From NCBI GenBank assembly GCA_910578085.1, contig CAJTPM010000012.1, forward strand, positions 1 through 64,000: DNA of 64,000 nt, written 5' to 3'. The notes beneath the pieces were generated by a model. The model made no database searches and was not told where the DNA came from. It saw nothing but the letters and a program-made list of their open reading frames with translations. The first letter of the stretch is position 1. Each line of letters begins with the position of its first letter. Shown one piece after another: positions 15,311-24,495 of the stretch. The position numbers and the translations under genes were made by a program. Origin of the DNA: an uncultured Lachnospiraceae bacterium. GTDB lineage: Bacteria; Bacillota; Clostridia; Lachnospirales; Lachnospiraceae.

Positions 15311-16495
15311 TTACAGTTCGTCTGCCTTATATCTGGCAATGACGTTCTGGATCCTCTCACTGGGATCGAGCAGATCACTGATGGAAGAATCATGATTCAG
15401 TGTATCGATCAGATAGGCGATATATTTGCTCATATCACAGTTGATATACCATTCTCTTTCGAGTAGTTCCGGTGTCTGATAAATCAGATTGGTGGTCAAA
15501 ACTCTGTTGACAATCCCTTCCTTAAACGCGGCATCAAAACGTTCCAGACCGCCGGTAAAAAGACCAAATGTGGCACAGATAAAAATACGGTTTGCCTTTC
15601 GGGCTTTTAATGCCTTTGCCACTTCGATGGCGGATTCTCCGGAGGAGATCATATCATCAATGATGATCATATCCTTGCCCTCCACGCTGGAGCCTAAAAA
15701 TTCGTGGGCAATGATAGGATTTCTGCCGTTCTCCACGCGGGTATAATCCCGGCGCTTATAAAACATACCAATGTCCAGACCGAGTACATTAGCCATGTAA
15801 ATGGCTCTTGACATGCCGCCCTCATCAGGGCTGATGATCATCATATGGTCTGTATCCAGAGACAGGCCCTTTACGTTACGCAAAAGTCCTTTAATAAACT
15901 GGTAAGCGGGCTGTACTGTTTCAAAACCATGCAGAGGAATGGCATTCTGAACTCTGGCATCATGCGCATCGAAAGTGATGATGTTATCAACTCCCATACT
16001 GACAAGTTCCTGAAGCGCAATAGCGCAGTCCAAAGACTCTCTGCTTGTACGTTTGTGCTGTCTGCTCTCATACAGAAAGGGCATGATAACAGTGATTCTT
16101 CTGGCTTTTCCACCGACGGCTGAGATGATTCTTTTTAAATTCTGATAGTGGTCATCAGGGGACATATGGTTTTCATGACCACAGAGGCAGTAGGTCATAC
16201 TGTAATTGCAGACATCCACCATGATATAGAGATCGTCCCCTCTGACGGATTCCCGGATAATACCTTTGGCCTCGCCGGAGCCAAAGCGGGGAATATCCGC
16301 ACCTAACAGGTAAGTGTCGCGCTGGTAGCCCGCAAAGGCAAGGCTGTCTTTGTGCTCACTCTCACGCTCTGCCCGCCATTTTACGAGATAGTAGTCTACT
16401 TTTTCTCCCAGAGTTTTACAGCCTTTTAAGGCAATGACGCCAAGAGAGCCTACGGGGATGGTTTCCAGATTGCGCTTTTCTTCTTTCTTTGCCAT
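15311..16495 (-). CDS. prs: Ribose-phosphate pyrophosphokinase (PRPP synthase), long form
   Basis: Transfers pyrophosphate from ATP to ribose 5-phosphate to give PRPP. The flexible-loop region is TVIMPFLYESRQHKRTSRES. The divalent-cation motif is FDAHDARVQNAI, and the PRPP-binding loop is MIIIDDMISSGESAIEVAKAL. At 394 residues it is about 75 longer than the classical enzyme. The extra length is an N-terminal extension plus a region near LVKWRAERESEHKD, a form common in Lachnospiraceae. The ATG has AAAGGA upstream. It is probably a single-gene transcript, ending at the hairpin at 15250-15294. Confidence 0.9.
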   Translation of the reverse strand: MAKKEEKRNLETIPVGSLGVIALKGCKTLGEKVDYYLVKWRAERESEHKDSLAFAGYQRDTYLLGADIPRFGSGEAKGIIRESVRGDDLYIMVDVCNYSMTYCLCGHENHMSPDDHYQNLKRIISAVGGKARRITVIMPFLYESRQHKRTSRESLDCAIALQELVSMGVDNIITFDAHDARVQNAIPLHGFETVQPAYQFIKGLLRNVKGLSLDTDHMMIISPDEGGMSRAIYMANVLGLDIGMFYKRRDYTRVENGRNPIIAHEFLGSSVEGKDMIIIDDMISSGESAIEVAKALKARKANRIFICATFGLFTGGLERFDAAFKEGIVNRVLTTNLIYQTPELLEREWYINCDMSKYIAYLIDTLNHDSSISDLLDPSERIQNVIARYKADEL

Positions 16496-16568
16496 AAGAA
16501 GTCCTTTCTTAAAATACGGTGAATGGCATCTTTGCAGGCCACTCGTATGTTGATAAGGTGTGCGGTAC

Positions 16569-17522
16569 TCAGGTTTTTTTGCGGATTCTGATATCGGGGC
16601 CGGTCAGCAGGCAGATCTCAAAATTGCCGATGATCCGGGAACAGATCCGATCACTGTATTTATGATTTAATTCTTTTAAATCCAGATTGGTAGTGATTAA
16701 TGTAGATTTTCCAAGTTGTCCCCTTTCATTTAAAAAAGAGAAAAAATAGGAGGTGACGAAGGAACTTTCCAATTCGGTGCCGAGATCATCCACAATAACC
16801 AAATCACAATGATACAGGTCATTGCAGAAATTTTCAAGAGCATTTTTATCTTTGCCGAAAACATATCTGGCAAAGGTATCGAACAGTTCCGTGGCACTGA
16901 AGTAGATGACGGAATGAGAAGTATCGATCAAAGCTTTGGCAATACAGTTGGAAAGGAATGTCTTGCCGGTGCCTACTGTTCCCATAAATAAAAGATTCTT
17001 ATAGCATTGGTCGAAAGAGGAGACAAACTCTTTACTGACAGCTACAGCCTTTTTATAATCGGAAAGCGAAGGTTCCGGAAAATAGTCATAGGACAGTGTG
17101 TCAAAATTTTCCTGCGCGAGAGTACCGGCAAGATTGCTCTGACGATAGAGAAAATCAATAATTTTCCGCTCGAAACAATGGCATTTTTTCTGACCGATAT
17201 ATCCGGTATCGCGGCAATCAGGACAATCATGGACAGGCTTCAGATAATCTGCCGGATATCCCTTTTCCAGCAAAAAAGCCTCTTTCTTCAGACGAAGAGT
17301 CTGCAAAGCCTCTGTGAGAGCCTGTTTTGCACCTTTGTCACCGTCGATCAGGCGTCTGGTGAAGGAGACAGACAGGGAGGCAGCGGCGTCTTCCAGGGCT
17401 GCATACTCCGGGTGAAGCGTCCGGATAGTATGCAGCCGCGCCTCTGACATGTGGCGGCTTTTCGTCTGCTTTTCTTCGTATTCACGAATGATGGATTCAT
17501 ATTGTGCGTTTGTTAAAGCCAA
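16569..17522 (-). CDS. dnaI: DnaI/DnaC-type helicase loader ATPase
   Basis: Loads the replicative helicase DnaB/DnaC onto DNA during initiation and restart. A zinc-binding motif CPDCRDTGYIGQKKCHC is at about residues 99-115. The AAA+ core follows with Walker A LFMGTVGTGKTFLSN (about 178-192), Walker B LVIVDDLGTE, sensor I TLITTNLDLKEL and the box VII Arg in SRIIGNFE. Translation starts at a TTG with AGGAG 9 nt upstream. It is the second gene after dnaD, and the pair forms the usual Firmicutes primosome operon. Confidence 0.88.
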   Translation of the reverse strand: MALTNAQYESIIREYEEKQTKSRHMSEARLHTIRTLHPEYAALEDAAASLSVSFTRRLIDGDKGAKQALTEALQTLRLKKEAFLLEKGYPADYLKPVHDCPDCRDTGYIGQKKCHCFERKIIDFLYRQSNLAGTLAQENFDTLSYDYFPEPSLSDYKKAVAVSKEFVSSFDQCYKNLLFMGTVGTGKTFLSNCIAKALIDTSHSVIYFSATELFDTFARYVFGKDKNALENFCNDLYHCDLVIVDDLGTELESSFVTSYFFSFLNERGQLGKSTLITTNLDLKELNHKYSDRICSRIIGNFEICLLTGPDIRIRKKT

Positions 17523-17535
17523 GTTTGTTCTCCTG

Positions 17536-18627
17536 CTAGTTAATTTTTACTTTTTGTAATAGTTCATCATAATCATACTGATTCTGATGAAACTGGTGAA
17601 AGGAATTCGCGGAAGGCGCAGAGCGCGCTGGACGCAGAGCCTTTTTTTTCTGAAAAGCAGCATCAGCGTCCCTGATATCCTGTATCGTATTTACATGATT
17701 TTCCCGCCAGTTTTGGAGAATGCCGTCCGTGTATTCAAAACGGTGCTTGTCCGTGGCAACCGCACAGCGTTCGCAGGCTTCCAGGACGATATCCGGTGTG
17801 AAAGCGTATTCCTGAAACCATTTCTGAATATAGGAAGCTTCTTTTTTGGTGGGGGCACCGGTCCTGCCAAGCGCATTCATAACAGTATAGATATTTTTAT
17901 CATATTTTACTGCATAGGCAGCCGCATCTTCCGGTGTGGCAACTCCAGCTTCAGCCCAACTGATCGCAACTTTCTCGATATAACGGAAATCTTTCTTCCC
18001 CCGATCCACACAATACTGTATCAGGTAATCGATCAGGTCTGAACTGAATTTTAAAATATCTGTCATAAAGATGATGGAGCGAATATTTTCTGTGCTGAGT
18101 GGTTTCCCCAGATATTGTTCTGTGATAAAAACGAGTTCTGCAGTTTTTTCCCGCTGCTTGAATGCTTTTATCTGATCTAAAGTGATAACACTTTTGTCAT
18201 ATGAAGGAGCATCGACGGCAGAAGAAGCCTTGGCTGTTCCGGGAGAGGAAAATATCGCTGTGGCCAGTGGTGCTGCAGGCGGTGTCAATGTCTGTACGGA
18301 AGCTGGTATTGGAACGACGTCGGCAGGCCTGGAGTCAAGATTTTCAAGACGGATACCAGCCAGTTTTCCGGCTTCATCATAAAGCAGGGAGATGACATGT
18401 TTTTTATCCCAGTACTGCAGTGCGCGAAGGATATCTTTTTCCGTATAGTTAAAACGGTCAGCGATCGCCGAAACAGCGGTAGACAGACCGGTACCCGCAC
18501 ATCTGAGCAGATAGAGATAGATCTTCATCTGTGCATCGTTGGCATCCTTCATATATTCATCGATAAAACGATTAGAGAGCATAGTCATGCCCGCATGAGA
18601 GTCCTGAGAAACTGTCAAGCTGTTCAT
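17536..18627 (-). CDS. dnaD: DnaD-domain primosome protein
   Basis: A 363-residue DNA-remodelling primosomal protein. It has an N-terminal winged helix (about 15-75: IYLYLLRCAGTGLSTAVSAI), a Pro/Ala/Ser linker (about 105-140) and two DnaD/DnaB_2 helical domains in tandem. These are at about 150-240 (TAELVFITEQYLGKPLSTEN ... KDFRYIEKVAISWAEAGV) and about 250-325 (IYTVMNALGRTGAPTKKE ... FEYTDGILQNWRENHV). The Lys/Arg-rich tail probably binds DNA. It is followed closely by dnaI. Two tandem DnaA-box sequences lie about 140 bp upstream of its start. Confidence 0.88.
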   Translation of the reverse strand: MNSLTVSQDSHAGMTMLSNRFIDEYMKDANDAQMKIYLYLLRCAGTGLSTAVSAIADRFNYTEKDILRALQYWDKKHVISLLYDEAGKLAGIRLENLDSRPADVVPIPASVQTLTPPAAPLATAIFSSPGTAKASSAVDAPSYDKSVITLDQIKAFKQREKTAELVFITEQYLGKPLSTENIRSIIFMTDILKFSSDLIDYLIQYCVDRGKKDFRYIEKVAISWAEAGVATPEDAAAYAVKYDKNIYTVMNALGRTGAPTKKEASYIQKWFQEYAFTPDIVLEACERCAVATDKHRFEYTDGILQNWRENHVNTIQDIRDADAAFQKKKALRPARSAPSANSFHQFHQNQYDYDELLQKVKIN

Positions 18628-18763
18628 TTTATATCATCCCCTGAATTTCTATTTCCAAAACTGGAATGATTATAGCATAGTGGCACTGCAAAAGATATAG
18701 ACAAAATGGCGAAAACAAAAGTAAATTTCGGGACAGAACAGAGAGCATGCTTTATGTGAATAG

Positions 18764-18781
18764 TGTGGAAAATGTGGATAA
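18764..18781 (-). promoter_or_regulatory. Tandem DnaA-box-like 9-mers upstream of dnaD
   Basis: On the minus strand, TTATCCACA (18773-18781), a perfect consensus DnaA box, is immediately followed by TTTTCCACA (18764-18772), one mismatch away. They lie between the murC terminator and the start of dnaD at 18627, so DnaA control of the primosome operon is plausible. No experimental support is visible. Confidence 0.5.
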
Positions 18782-18856
18782 CATCGGAGTACTGTCTGCT
18801 CTTTGAATAAAAAGCCTGTTAAATACTGCAAAAAAGCCGGTAGAAAAATTTTTAGC

Positions 18857-18915
18857 CAAAATAAAATATCCACAATTCTTTTGAGGCAGCATAGCGGCAA
18901 AAAATTGTGGATATG
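18857..18915 (-). terminator. Terminator after murC
   Basis: On the minus strand AUAUCCACAAUU (18904-18915) pairs perfectly over 12 bp with AAUUGUGGAUAU (18866-18877), and UUUUAUUUU follows. It starts 10 nt past the murC stop. The stem itself contains DnaA-box-like TATCCACA sequences. Confidence 0.65.
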
Positions 18916-18924
18916 TGGAAAAGT

Positions 18925-20304
18925 CTATATGCCAAGAAGATTTTCCCCGATTTTATGGACATCTCCCGCCCCCATAGTTATCAACAGATCCCCGGCTGTG
19001 CAATTTTCCAAAAGAAAATTTTCAATTTCATCAAAGGAAGGGAAATAATGGCAATCCCCCCCTCTTTCTTTAATTTCATGCTGGAGATCCTGGGAGGAGA
19101 TCCCTAATGTATCTGTCTCACGGGCGGCATAAATATCAGCGAGTACAATATGTTCCGCAGTGGAAAGTACTTCGGCAAAATCGTTCAGGAAAGACTTTGT
19201 GCGGCTGTATGTATGGGGTTGGAAGACACACCACAGTCTTTTGTGAGGATACTGTGCCGCCGCTGAAAGGGTTGCCTTTATTTCAGCAGGATGATGGGCA
19301 TAGTCATCAATCACGGTGACACCTCCGATCTCTCCTTTGTAATCAAAACGCCTGTCAGTGCCTTTGAAATTTGCGAGAACCTGACAGATAATTTCCGTTT
19401 TAAGGCCGAACCTGTGAGCAAGAGCGATTGCCGGCAGGGCGTTGGTTATGTTATGATCACCGGGCAGGCCCAGGGTTACAGGAAGCGCAAAGTCTTCCGG
19501 ACCATGGCAGATGAAGGAAGGTCTTCCCATATTATCATAGGAAAGATCAGTGGGATAATAGTCTGCGCCTTCATGCATGTCAAAGGTGATGATGGGGCAG
19601 GAAATTCCCTCTGTCAGTTCTTTATAATTTTCAATCCCGCTGTTAATGATGAGCAATCCATTCTCCGGCATAAGTTTTGCAAAGGCATGAAAAGAGTTGC
19701 GGATATCTGCCAGATCTTTAAAAAAGTCCAGATGATCTTCCTGTATATTCAGAATAATGCCCACTTTCGGAAAAAAGCTCAAAAAGCTGTTAGTATACTC
19801 ACAGGCTTCAGTGACAAAGTAATCGGAGGAACCGACTCTGTAATTACCGCCAATGGATTTTAAGATACCTCCGATAGATAAGGTGGGGTCGGTATTTGCC
19901 TGCAGCAGAATGTCGGAGATCATAGCGGTAGTAGTGGTTTTGCCGTGGGTTCCGCTGACAGCAATGGAGGTTTTATACTGGCGCATCATCTGCCCTAACA
20001 GCTGTGCCCGGGTGAGGGATGCTATTCCCTTTTCCTGCACGGCAAGAAATTCAGGATTGTCGGGGTGAATGGCGCTGGTATAAACGACCAGATCAATATT
20101 ATCGGTAATATTCTCACGCCTTTGACCATATTGGATGAGAGCCCCTTTTTCGGCAAGCATTTCGGTCAGGGGAGAACGCTGGTTATCAGAACCTGAAACG
20201 TGAAAACCTTCTGACAGGAGTATTTCCGCTAATCCACTCATGCTGATACCGCCTATGCCGATAAAATGAACGTGTATTGGTTGGTTAAAATGAATCTGAT
20301 ACAT
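18925..20304 (-). CDS. murC: UDP-N-acetylmuramate-L-alanine ligase
   Basis: Adds L-Ala to UDP-MurNAc, the first cytoplasmic peptide-stem step of peptidoglycan synthesis. The 459 residues show the Mur ligase plan. The N-terminal Rossmann-like motif is HFIGIGGISMSGLAEIL and the ATP loop is GTHGKTTTTAM at 118-128. The central NILNIQEDHLDFFKD-type segment reads IILNIQEDHLDFF, followed by GTDRRFDYKG and the C-terminal DDYAHHPAEI with FQPHTYSR. It is divergent from glgC. The start has AAGGAAGG upstream on the minus strand. Confidence 0.95.
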   Translation of the reverse strand: MYQIHFNQPIHVHFIGIGGISMSGLAEILLSEGFHVSGSDNQRSPLTEMLAEKGALIQYGQRRENITDNIDLVVYTSAIHPDNPEFLAVQEKGIASLTRAQLLGQMMRQYKTSIAVSGTHGKTTTTAMISDILLQANTDPTLSIGGILKSIGGNYRVGSSDYFVTEACEYTNSFLSFFPKVGIILNIQEDHLDFFKDLADIRNSFHAFAKLMPENGLLIINSGIENYKELTEGISCPIITFDMHEGADYYPTDLSYDNMGRPSFICHGPEDFALPVTLGLPGDHNITNALPAIALAHRFGLKTEIICQVLANFKGTDRRFDYKGEIGGVTVIDDYAHHPAEIKATLSAAAQYPHKRLWCVFQPHTYSRTKSFLNDFAEVLSTAEHIVLADIYAARETDTLGISSQDLQHEIKERGGDCHYFPSFDEIENFLLENCTAGDLLITMGAGDVHKIGENLLGI

Positions 20305-20584
20305 GACATGCCTTCCTTATTCTATATTGTAATTGAGGGGTAACCCCGCGATCCCATGCTTTGCGCATATGCGAATGACTGCACCGGGCGTTTTTCTGCT
20401 GACAGTATTAAGCTTTATTATATTATATATCTTAACCCTGAAATCGTACACCATCAAGGCGAAAAAGAAAAGAAAAAAGGAGAAAAAAATAGAAAATATG
20501 TAAAAAACATAAAAAAGCAGTACGGATTTGAGGGGAACAATGAATAATAGTTACAAAAAACAAAACCATTTTTTGGATTTATTA
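20305..20584. other. Divergent intergenic region between murC and glgC
   Basis: This stretch separates the divergent murC and glgC genes. It is AT-rich and includes a long purine-rich run (about 20459-20515). I see no convincing gene in it. The murC promoter must lie here on the minus strand, but no clear hexamer pair stands out. Confidence 0.5.
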
Positions 20585-20613
20585 TTCACTTTTGAATAAG
20601 CTTGTGCTATACT
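20585..20613 (+). promoter_or_regulatory. Candidate promoter of glgC
   Basis: TTCACT (20585-20590) and TATACT (20608-20613) are 17 bp apart and about 45 bp before the glgC start codon, which has GAGGTGATG upstream. Confidence 0.55.
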
Positions 20614-20657
20614 AAGGTGGAGAAATTCAACATTCTGTAAAATATTGAGGTGATGCT

Positions 20658-21926
20658 ATGATTAAAAAAGAAATGATTGCCATGCTCTTGGCAGGTGGTC
20701 AGGGAAGCCGGCTCGGCATTCTGACTTCGAAAGTTGCAAAACCCGCAGTTGCGTTTGGGGGGAAGTACAGAATTATTGATTTTCCGTTGAGCAACTGCAT
20801 CAATTCCGGCATTGATACCGTAGGGGTACTGACGCAGTATCAGCCGCTTAGGCTGAATACCCATATCGGGATCGGTATTCCCTGGGATCTGGACAGAAAT
20901 ATTGGTGGCGTGACCGTACTTCCGCCCTATGAAAAAATTGAGAGTACGGAGTGGTATACGGGAACTGCAAATGCAATTCTCCAGAACATAGAATATATGG
21001 ATGGCTATAATCCGGAATATGTGCTGATTCTTTCAGGTGATCATATTTATAAGATGGATTATGAAGCGATGCTGGATTTCCATAAAGTAAACAAAGCGGA
21101 TGTGACGATCGCGGTTATGCCTGTTCCCTGGGAGGAAGCCAGTCGTTTCGGTATTATGATCACAGATGAGGAGAAAAAGATCGTTGATTTTGAAGAAAAA
21201 CCGGCAAAGCCCCGCAGTAATCTTGCATCTATGGGAATTTACATATTCAGCTGGAAGACACTCAGAGAAGCGCTGTTAAAGAATGCGGAACAGCCACATC
21301 TTGATTTCGGCAAGCATGTGATTCCGTACTGCAAGGATAATGACTATCCGCTGTATGCTTATGAGTTTAATGGCTACTGGAAAGATGTGGGAACACTGCA
21401 CTCTTACTGGGAAGCAAATATGGAACTGATCGATATCGTGCCGGAGTTCAATCTGTATGAAGAATACTGGAAGATCTATACGAAATCCGATGCTCTGCCG
21501 CCTCAGTATTTCTCCGAAGACAGTGAAGTGGAAAGAAGTATCATCGGTGAGGGTACGGAGATCTACGGCAAGGTGTATAATTCGGTGATTGGCTGTAATG
21601 TAGTGATTGGGGCCGGTACTGTGGTGCGGGATTCCATTATTATGAACGATACGAAGATAGGCCATAGCGGAGAACTGAATAAAGTGATTATCGCGGAGAA
21701 CGTAATGATCGGAGACCGGGTCAAGATGGGTATCGGCGAAGAAAAGGACAATGAGACCGATCCGCATATCTACAACCATGGATTGTGTACGATAGGTGAA
21801 AGGAGTGTCATTCCAAATGATGTGACGATTGGAAAGAATATCTGCATCGGTGGCGTGACGAAACAGGAGGATTATCCTGATTTATATCTTCCCAGCGGAA
21901 GAACAATGATCAAAGCAGGGCAGTAA
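20658..21926 (+). CDS. glgC: Glucose-1-phosphate adenylyltransferase, catalytic subunit
   Basis: Makes ADP-glucose, the committed step of bacterial glycogen synthesis. The nucleotidyl-transferase N-terminus carries LLAGGQGSRLGILTSKVAKP with the catalytic GGxGxRL and the Lys-Pro pair. ILSGDHIYKMDY is the metal/ATP site, and DFEEKPAKPRSN and YWKDVGT are sugar-phosphate-binding blocks. The C-terminal left-handed beta-helix hexapeptides (about 290-400: VIGCNVVIGAGTVVRDSIIM) complete the family pattern. It is followed after 23 bp by the paralogue glgD, with which it should form a GlgC/GlgD heterotetramer. Confidence 0.95.
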   Translation: MIKKEMIAMLLAGGQGSRLGILTSKVAKPAVAFGGKYRIIDFPLSNCINSGIDTVGVLTQYQPLRLNTHIGIGIPWDLDRNIGGVTVLPPYEKIESTEWYTGTANAILQNIEYMDGYNPEYVLILSGDHIYKMDYEAMLDFHKVNKADVTIAVMPVPWEEASRFGIMITDEEKKIVDFEEKPAKPRSNLASMGIYIFSWKTLREALLKNAEQPHLDFGKHVIPYCKDNDYPLYAYEFNGYWKDVGTLHSYWEANMELIDIVPEFNLYEEYWKIYTKSDALPPQYFSEDSEVERSIIGEGTEIYGKVYNSVIGCNVVIGAGTVVRDSIIMNDTKIGHSGELNKVIIAENVMIGDRVKMGIGEEKDNETDPHIYNHGLCTIGERSVIPNDVTIGKNICIGGVTKQEDYPDLYLPSGRTMIKAGQ

Positions 21927-21949
21927 GCGGGAAAGGAGTATAATTCTAC

Positions 21950-23068
21950 ATGAGAGCGATAGGAATTATTTTAGCAGGCGGTACGAACCACAAGCTTGGC
22001 GCGTTGTCGGAAAAGCGGGCGGTGGGTGCCATGCCGATAGCAGGCAGTTACAGGGCGATCGACTTTGCACTGAGCAGTATGGCAAATTCCCGCATCCAGA
22101 AAGTGGGAGTGTTTACACAGTATAATGCGGGGAGCCTGAATGAACATCTGAGTTCTTCCAAATGGTGGGATTTCGGGAGAAAACAGGGGGGCTTATATGT
22201 ATTTACGCCTACGATTACTGCTGATAACGGGTTCTGGTACAGAGGAACGGCAGATGCTATTAACCAGAATATCAGCTTTTTGAAGAACAGCCATGAGCCT
22301 TATGTCATTATTGCTTCAGCAGATTGCGTTTATAAGATTGACTTTAACAAACTTTTAGAATATCATATTAGTAAGAAGGCAGATATTACAGTAGTATGTA
22401 AGGACATGCCGGAGGATACGAACTTCGAGCGTTACGGTACGGTAAAGATGAATGAGGAGAGCCGGATCGAGGATTTTGAAGAGAAACCGTTACTTGCAAG
22501 ATCCAATACGATCTCCTGCGGTATCTATGTTATCAGAAGGCGTCAGCTCATTGATCTGATCGAACGGAGCGTAGAAGAGGAAAGATATGATTTTGTAAGA
22601 GATATTCTGATACGTTATAAAGGCATGAAGCATATATACGGTTATAAGATTAAAGATTACTGGCGCAATATAGCCGGCGTAGAAGATTATTTCGACACAA
22701 ATATGGATTTCCTGAAACCGGATATCAGAAAATACTTTTTCAGAGAATATCCAGACATCTACTCAAAAGTAGATGACCAGCCACCTGCAAAATATAATGT
22801 GGGAGCAAGAATTAAAAACAGCCTGGTCGCGAGCGGCTGTATTGTCAATGGAACGGTGGAAAATTCCATTGTATTTAAAGAAGCATACATTGGCAATAAC
22901 TGTTGTATCAAAAATTCCATTATTCTTAATGATGTGTATATCGGAGATAATACATACATTGAGAACTGCATCGTGGAAAGCAGAGGCACGATGAAAGCAA
23001 ATTCATACTACAAAGGAGAAGACGGAATAAAAATAGTGGTGGAAAGAAACGACAGATATGTCATGTAG
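21950..23068 (+). CDS. glgD: GlgD, regulatory subunit of glucose-1-phosphate adenylyltransferase
   Basis: A paralogue of GlgC, shorter (372 residues), with the same nucleotidyl-transferase plus beta-helix plan. The catalytic loop is degenerate: ILAGGTNHKLGALSEKRAVG replaces GGQGSRLG..TSKVAKP, so the GxGxRL and catalytic residues are lost. IIASADCVYKIDF replaces LSGDHIYKMDY. It therefore probably activates GlgC rather than acting itself, as shown for GlgD in Firmicutes. The C-terminal hexapeptide repeats (NNCCIKNSIILNDVYIGDNT) are intact. It is in an operon with glgC. Confidence 0.93.
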   Translation: MRAIGIILAGGTNHKLGALSEKRAVGAMPIAGSYRAIDFALSSMANSRIQKVGVFTQYNAGSLNEHLSSSKWWDFGRKQGGLYVFTPTITADNGFWYRGTADAINQNISFLKNSHEPYVIIASADCVYKIDFNKLLEYHISKKADITVVCKDMPEDTNFERYGTVKMNEESRIEDFEEKPLLARSNTISCGIYVIRRRQLIDLIERSVEEERYDFVRDILIRYKGMKHIYGYKIKDYWRNIAGVEDYFDTNMDFLKPDIRKYFFREYPDIYSKVDDQPPAKYNVGARIKNSLVASGCIVNGTVENSIVFKEAYIGNNCCIKNSIILNDVYIGDNTYIENCIVESRGTMKANSYYKGEDGIKIVVERNDRYVM

Positions 23069-23134
23069 ATAAGGTCCTGTGACAAAACCATAAGCCCTTG
23101 GTGAAAGTCACAAATAAGAAAAGGGGTCGAGGCT

Positions 23135-23419
23135 ATGCAGATAACAGATGTAAGAGTACGAAAGATCACAAAAGAGGGAAGGATGAAGGCGATTGTTTCT
23201 ATCACCCTGGACAACGAATTTGCGATTCATGACATCAAGATTATCGAGGGCGAAAAGGGACTGTTCATCGCTATGCCAAGCAAAAAGTCAGCCGATGGCG
23301 AGTATAGAGACATTGCACATCCCATTAACTCGGACACAAGAGAAAAGATCCAATCCATTATTTTAGAAGGATATGAGAAAGCACTGCTGGAGCCAGACTT
23401 TGAAGAGATGACAGAATAG
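23135..23419 (+). CDS. spoVG: SpoVG, RNA/DNA-binding sporulation and septation regulator
   Basis: A 94-residue protein matching SpoVG along its full length. It starts MQITDVRVRKITKEGRMKAI, has the GLFIAMPSKKSADGEYRDIA core and ends in the acidic helix EGYEKALLE. SpoVG influences asymmetric septation in Bacillus and binds nucleic acid in several Firmicutes. The ribosome binding site (GGGG before TCGAGGCT) is modest. It lies between glgD and pth; spoVG also precedes pth and mfd (with glmU and prs) in Bacillus. Confidence 0.95.
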   Translation: MQITDVRVRKITKEGRMKAIVSITLDNEFAIHDIKIIEGEKGLFIAMPSKKSADGEYRDIAHPINSDTREKIQSIILEGYEKALLEPDFEEMTE

Positions 23420-23467
23420 ATCCAAGAGGAAATGACATAAGAAAAATCCACTACAGATGAATTGGAA

Positions 23468-23498
23468 AAAGAAGCCGCATCATTGTGGCTTCTTTTGT
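23468..23498 (+). terminator. Intrinsic terminator after spoVG
   Basis: AAAGAAGCCGCA (23468-23479) pairs with TGTGGCTTCTTT (23484-23495), with one G-U in RNA, and TTGTG follows. The 4-nt loop and 12-bp stem make it strong. Confidence 0.8.
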
Positions 23499-23684
23499 GT
23501 GCCCGGAGTTTTTCGGGCGGATGCCCGGCTTCCTACCCGCAGGGCTTACTGTAAAAGAATTTACTTGTGAAATGCGGCCAGGTTTGATAGAATGGGGGAG
23601 ATTCAGGGAAGCAGAGGGAGAAGCGACCGGATGTTTGGACTTTGGAAGAAGAGAAAAGACGACTGGGAAAGGGGAGGCGGAAAA

Positions 23685-24452
23685 GTGTACTGTATTGTCG
23701 GGTTGGGAAATCCGGAAAAAAAGTATGAAAATACAAGGCATAATATCGGCTTTGATGTGATAGATGCGTTAGCAGAAAAATATAGTATAGCAGTGAGAGA
23801 GAGGGGATTTAAGGCGCTGTTCGGCAAGGGCGTGATCGAGGGGCAGAGGGTGCTTCTTGTGAAACCTCAGACCTATATGAATTTAAGCGGCGAGAGTGTG
23901 CGGGAAATTACGGATTACTATAAGATGGACGCGGAGGAGGACCTGATCGTTATCTCGGATGATATCTCACTGGAAGTCGGCAGGATCCGGATCCGGAAGC
24001 GGGGGAGCGCCGGGGGACATAACGGGTTGAAGAATATCATAAAACATCTGGGGACGGAACAGTTTATGCGGATCCGGATGGGCGTCGGGGAGAAGCCGGA
24101 GGAATGGGATCTGGTGGACTATGTGCTGGGACACTTTCCGAAGGAAGAGCGGGAGAAGATGGATCAGGGGATGAAGGATGCCGTGGCCGCTGTTGGAATT
24201 ATGGTGACGGAAGGGCCGGATAAGGCGATGAATGTCTATAATAAGAAAAAAGCGAAGAAGCCTGCCGCTGCGGAACCCGGAGAGCGGACGGAGACAGTTT
24301 CTGCCGATGTGCATCAAAGAAAAGCAGACGCGGGAAGAACTGTGGAAAGCGGCATGCATATAACAGCAGATACAGATACAGAACGTGATGTGCATAAAAT
24401 GGCAGAGAAAAGTTCAAAAGAGAAGGAAGATAAGACGGCAGACAGGGATTAA
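23685..24452 (+). CDS. pth: Peptidyl-tRNA hydrolase with a long charged C-terminal extension
   Basis: Releases peptides from tRNA after drop-off. YCIVGLGNPEKKYENTRHNI carries the catalytic His. VLLVKPQTYMNLSGESV and SDDISLEVGRIRIRKRGSAGGHNGLKNI follow, and VDYVLGHF closes the domain near residue 180. The GTG at 23685 has GGGGAGG 7 nt upstream and gives the standard N-terminus. An ATG at 23631 would add 18 odd residues. About 65 extra residues follow the fold (KKPAAAEPGERTETV, then Lys/Glu/Asp/Thr-rich), which is unusual for Pth. Confidence 0.88.
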   Translation: MYCIVGLGNPEKKYENTRHNIGFDVIDALAEKYSIAVRERGFKALFGKGVIEGQRVLLVKPQTYMNLSGESVREITDYYKMDAEEDLIVISDDISLEVGRIRIRKRGSAGGHNGLKNIIKHLGTEQFMRIRMGVGEKPEEWDLVDYVLGHFPKEEREKMDQGMKDAVAAVGIMVTEGPDKAMNVYNKKKAKKPAAAEPGERTETVSADVHQRKADAGRTVESGMHITADTDTERDVHKMAEKSSKEKEDKTADRD

Positions 24453-24495
24453 AAAATGGCGATATGTGTAAAACGGCACGGGAGTGAGGAGTAAG

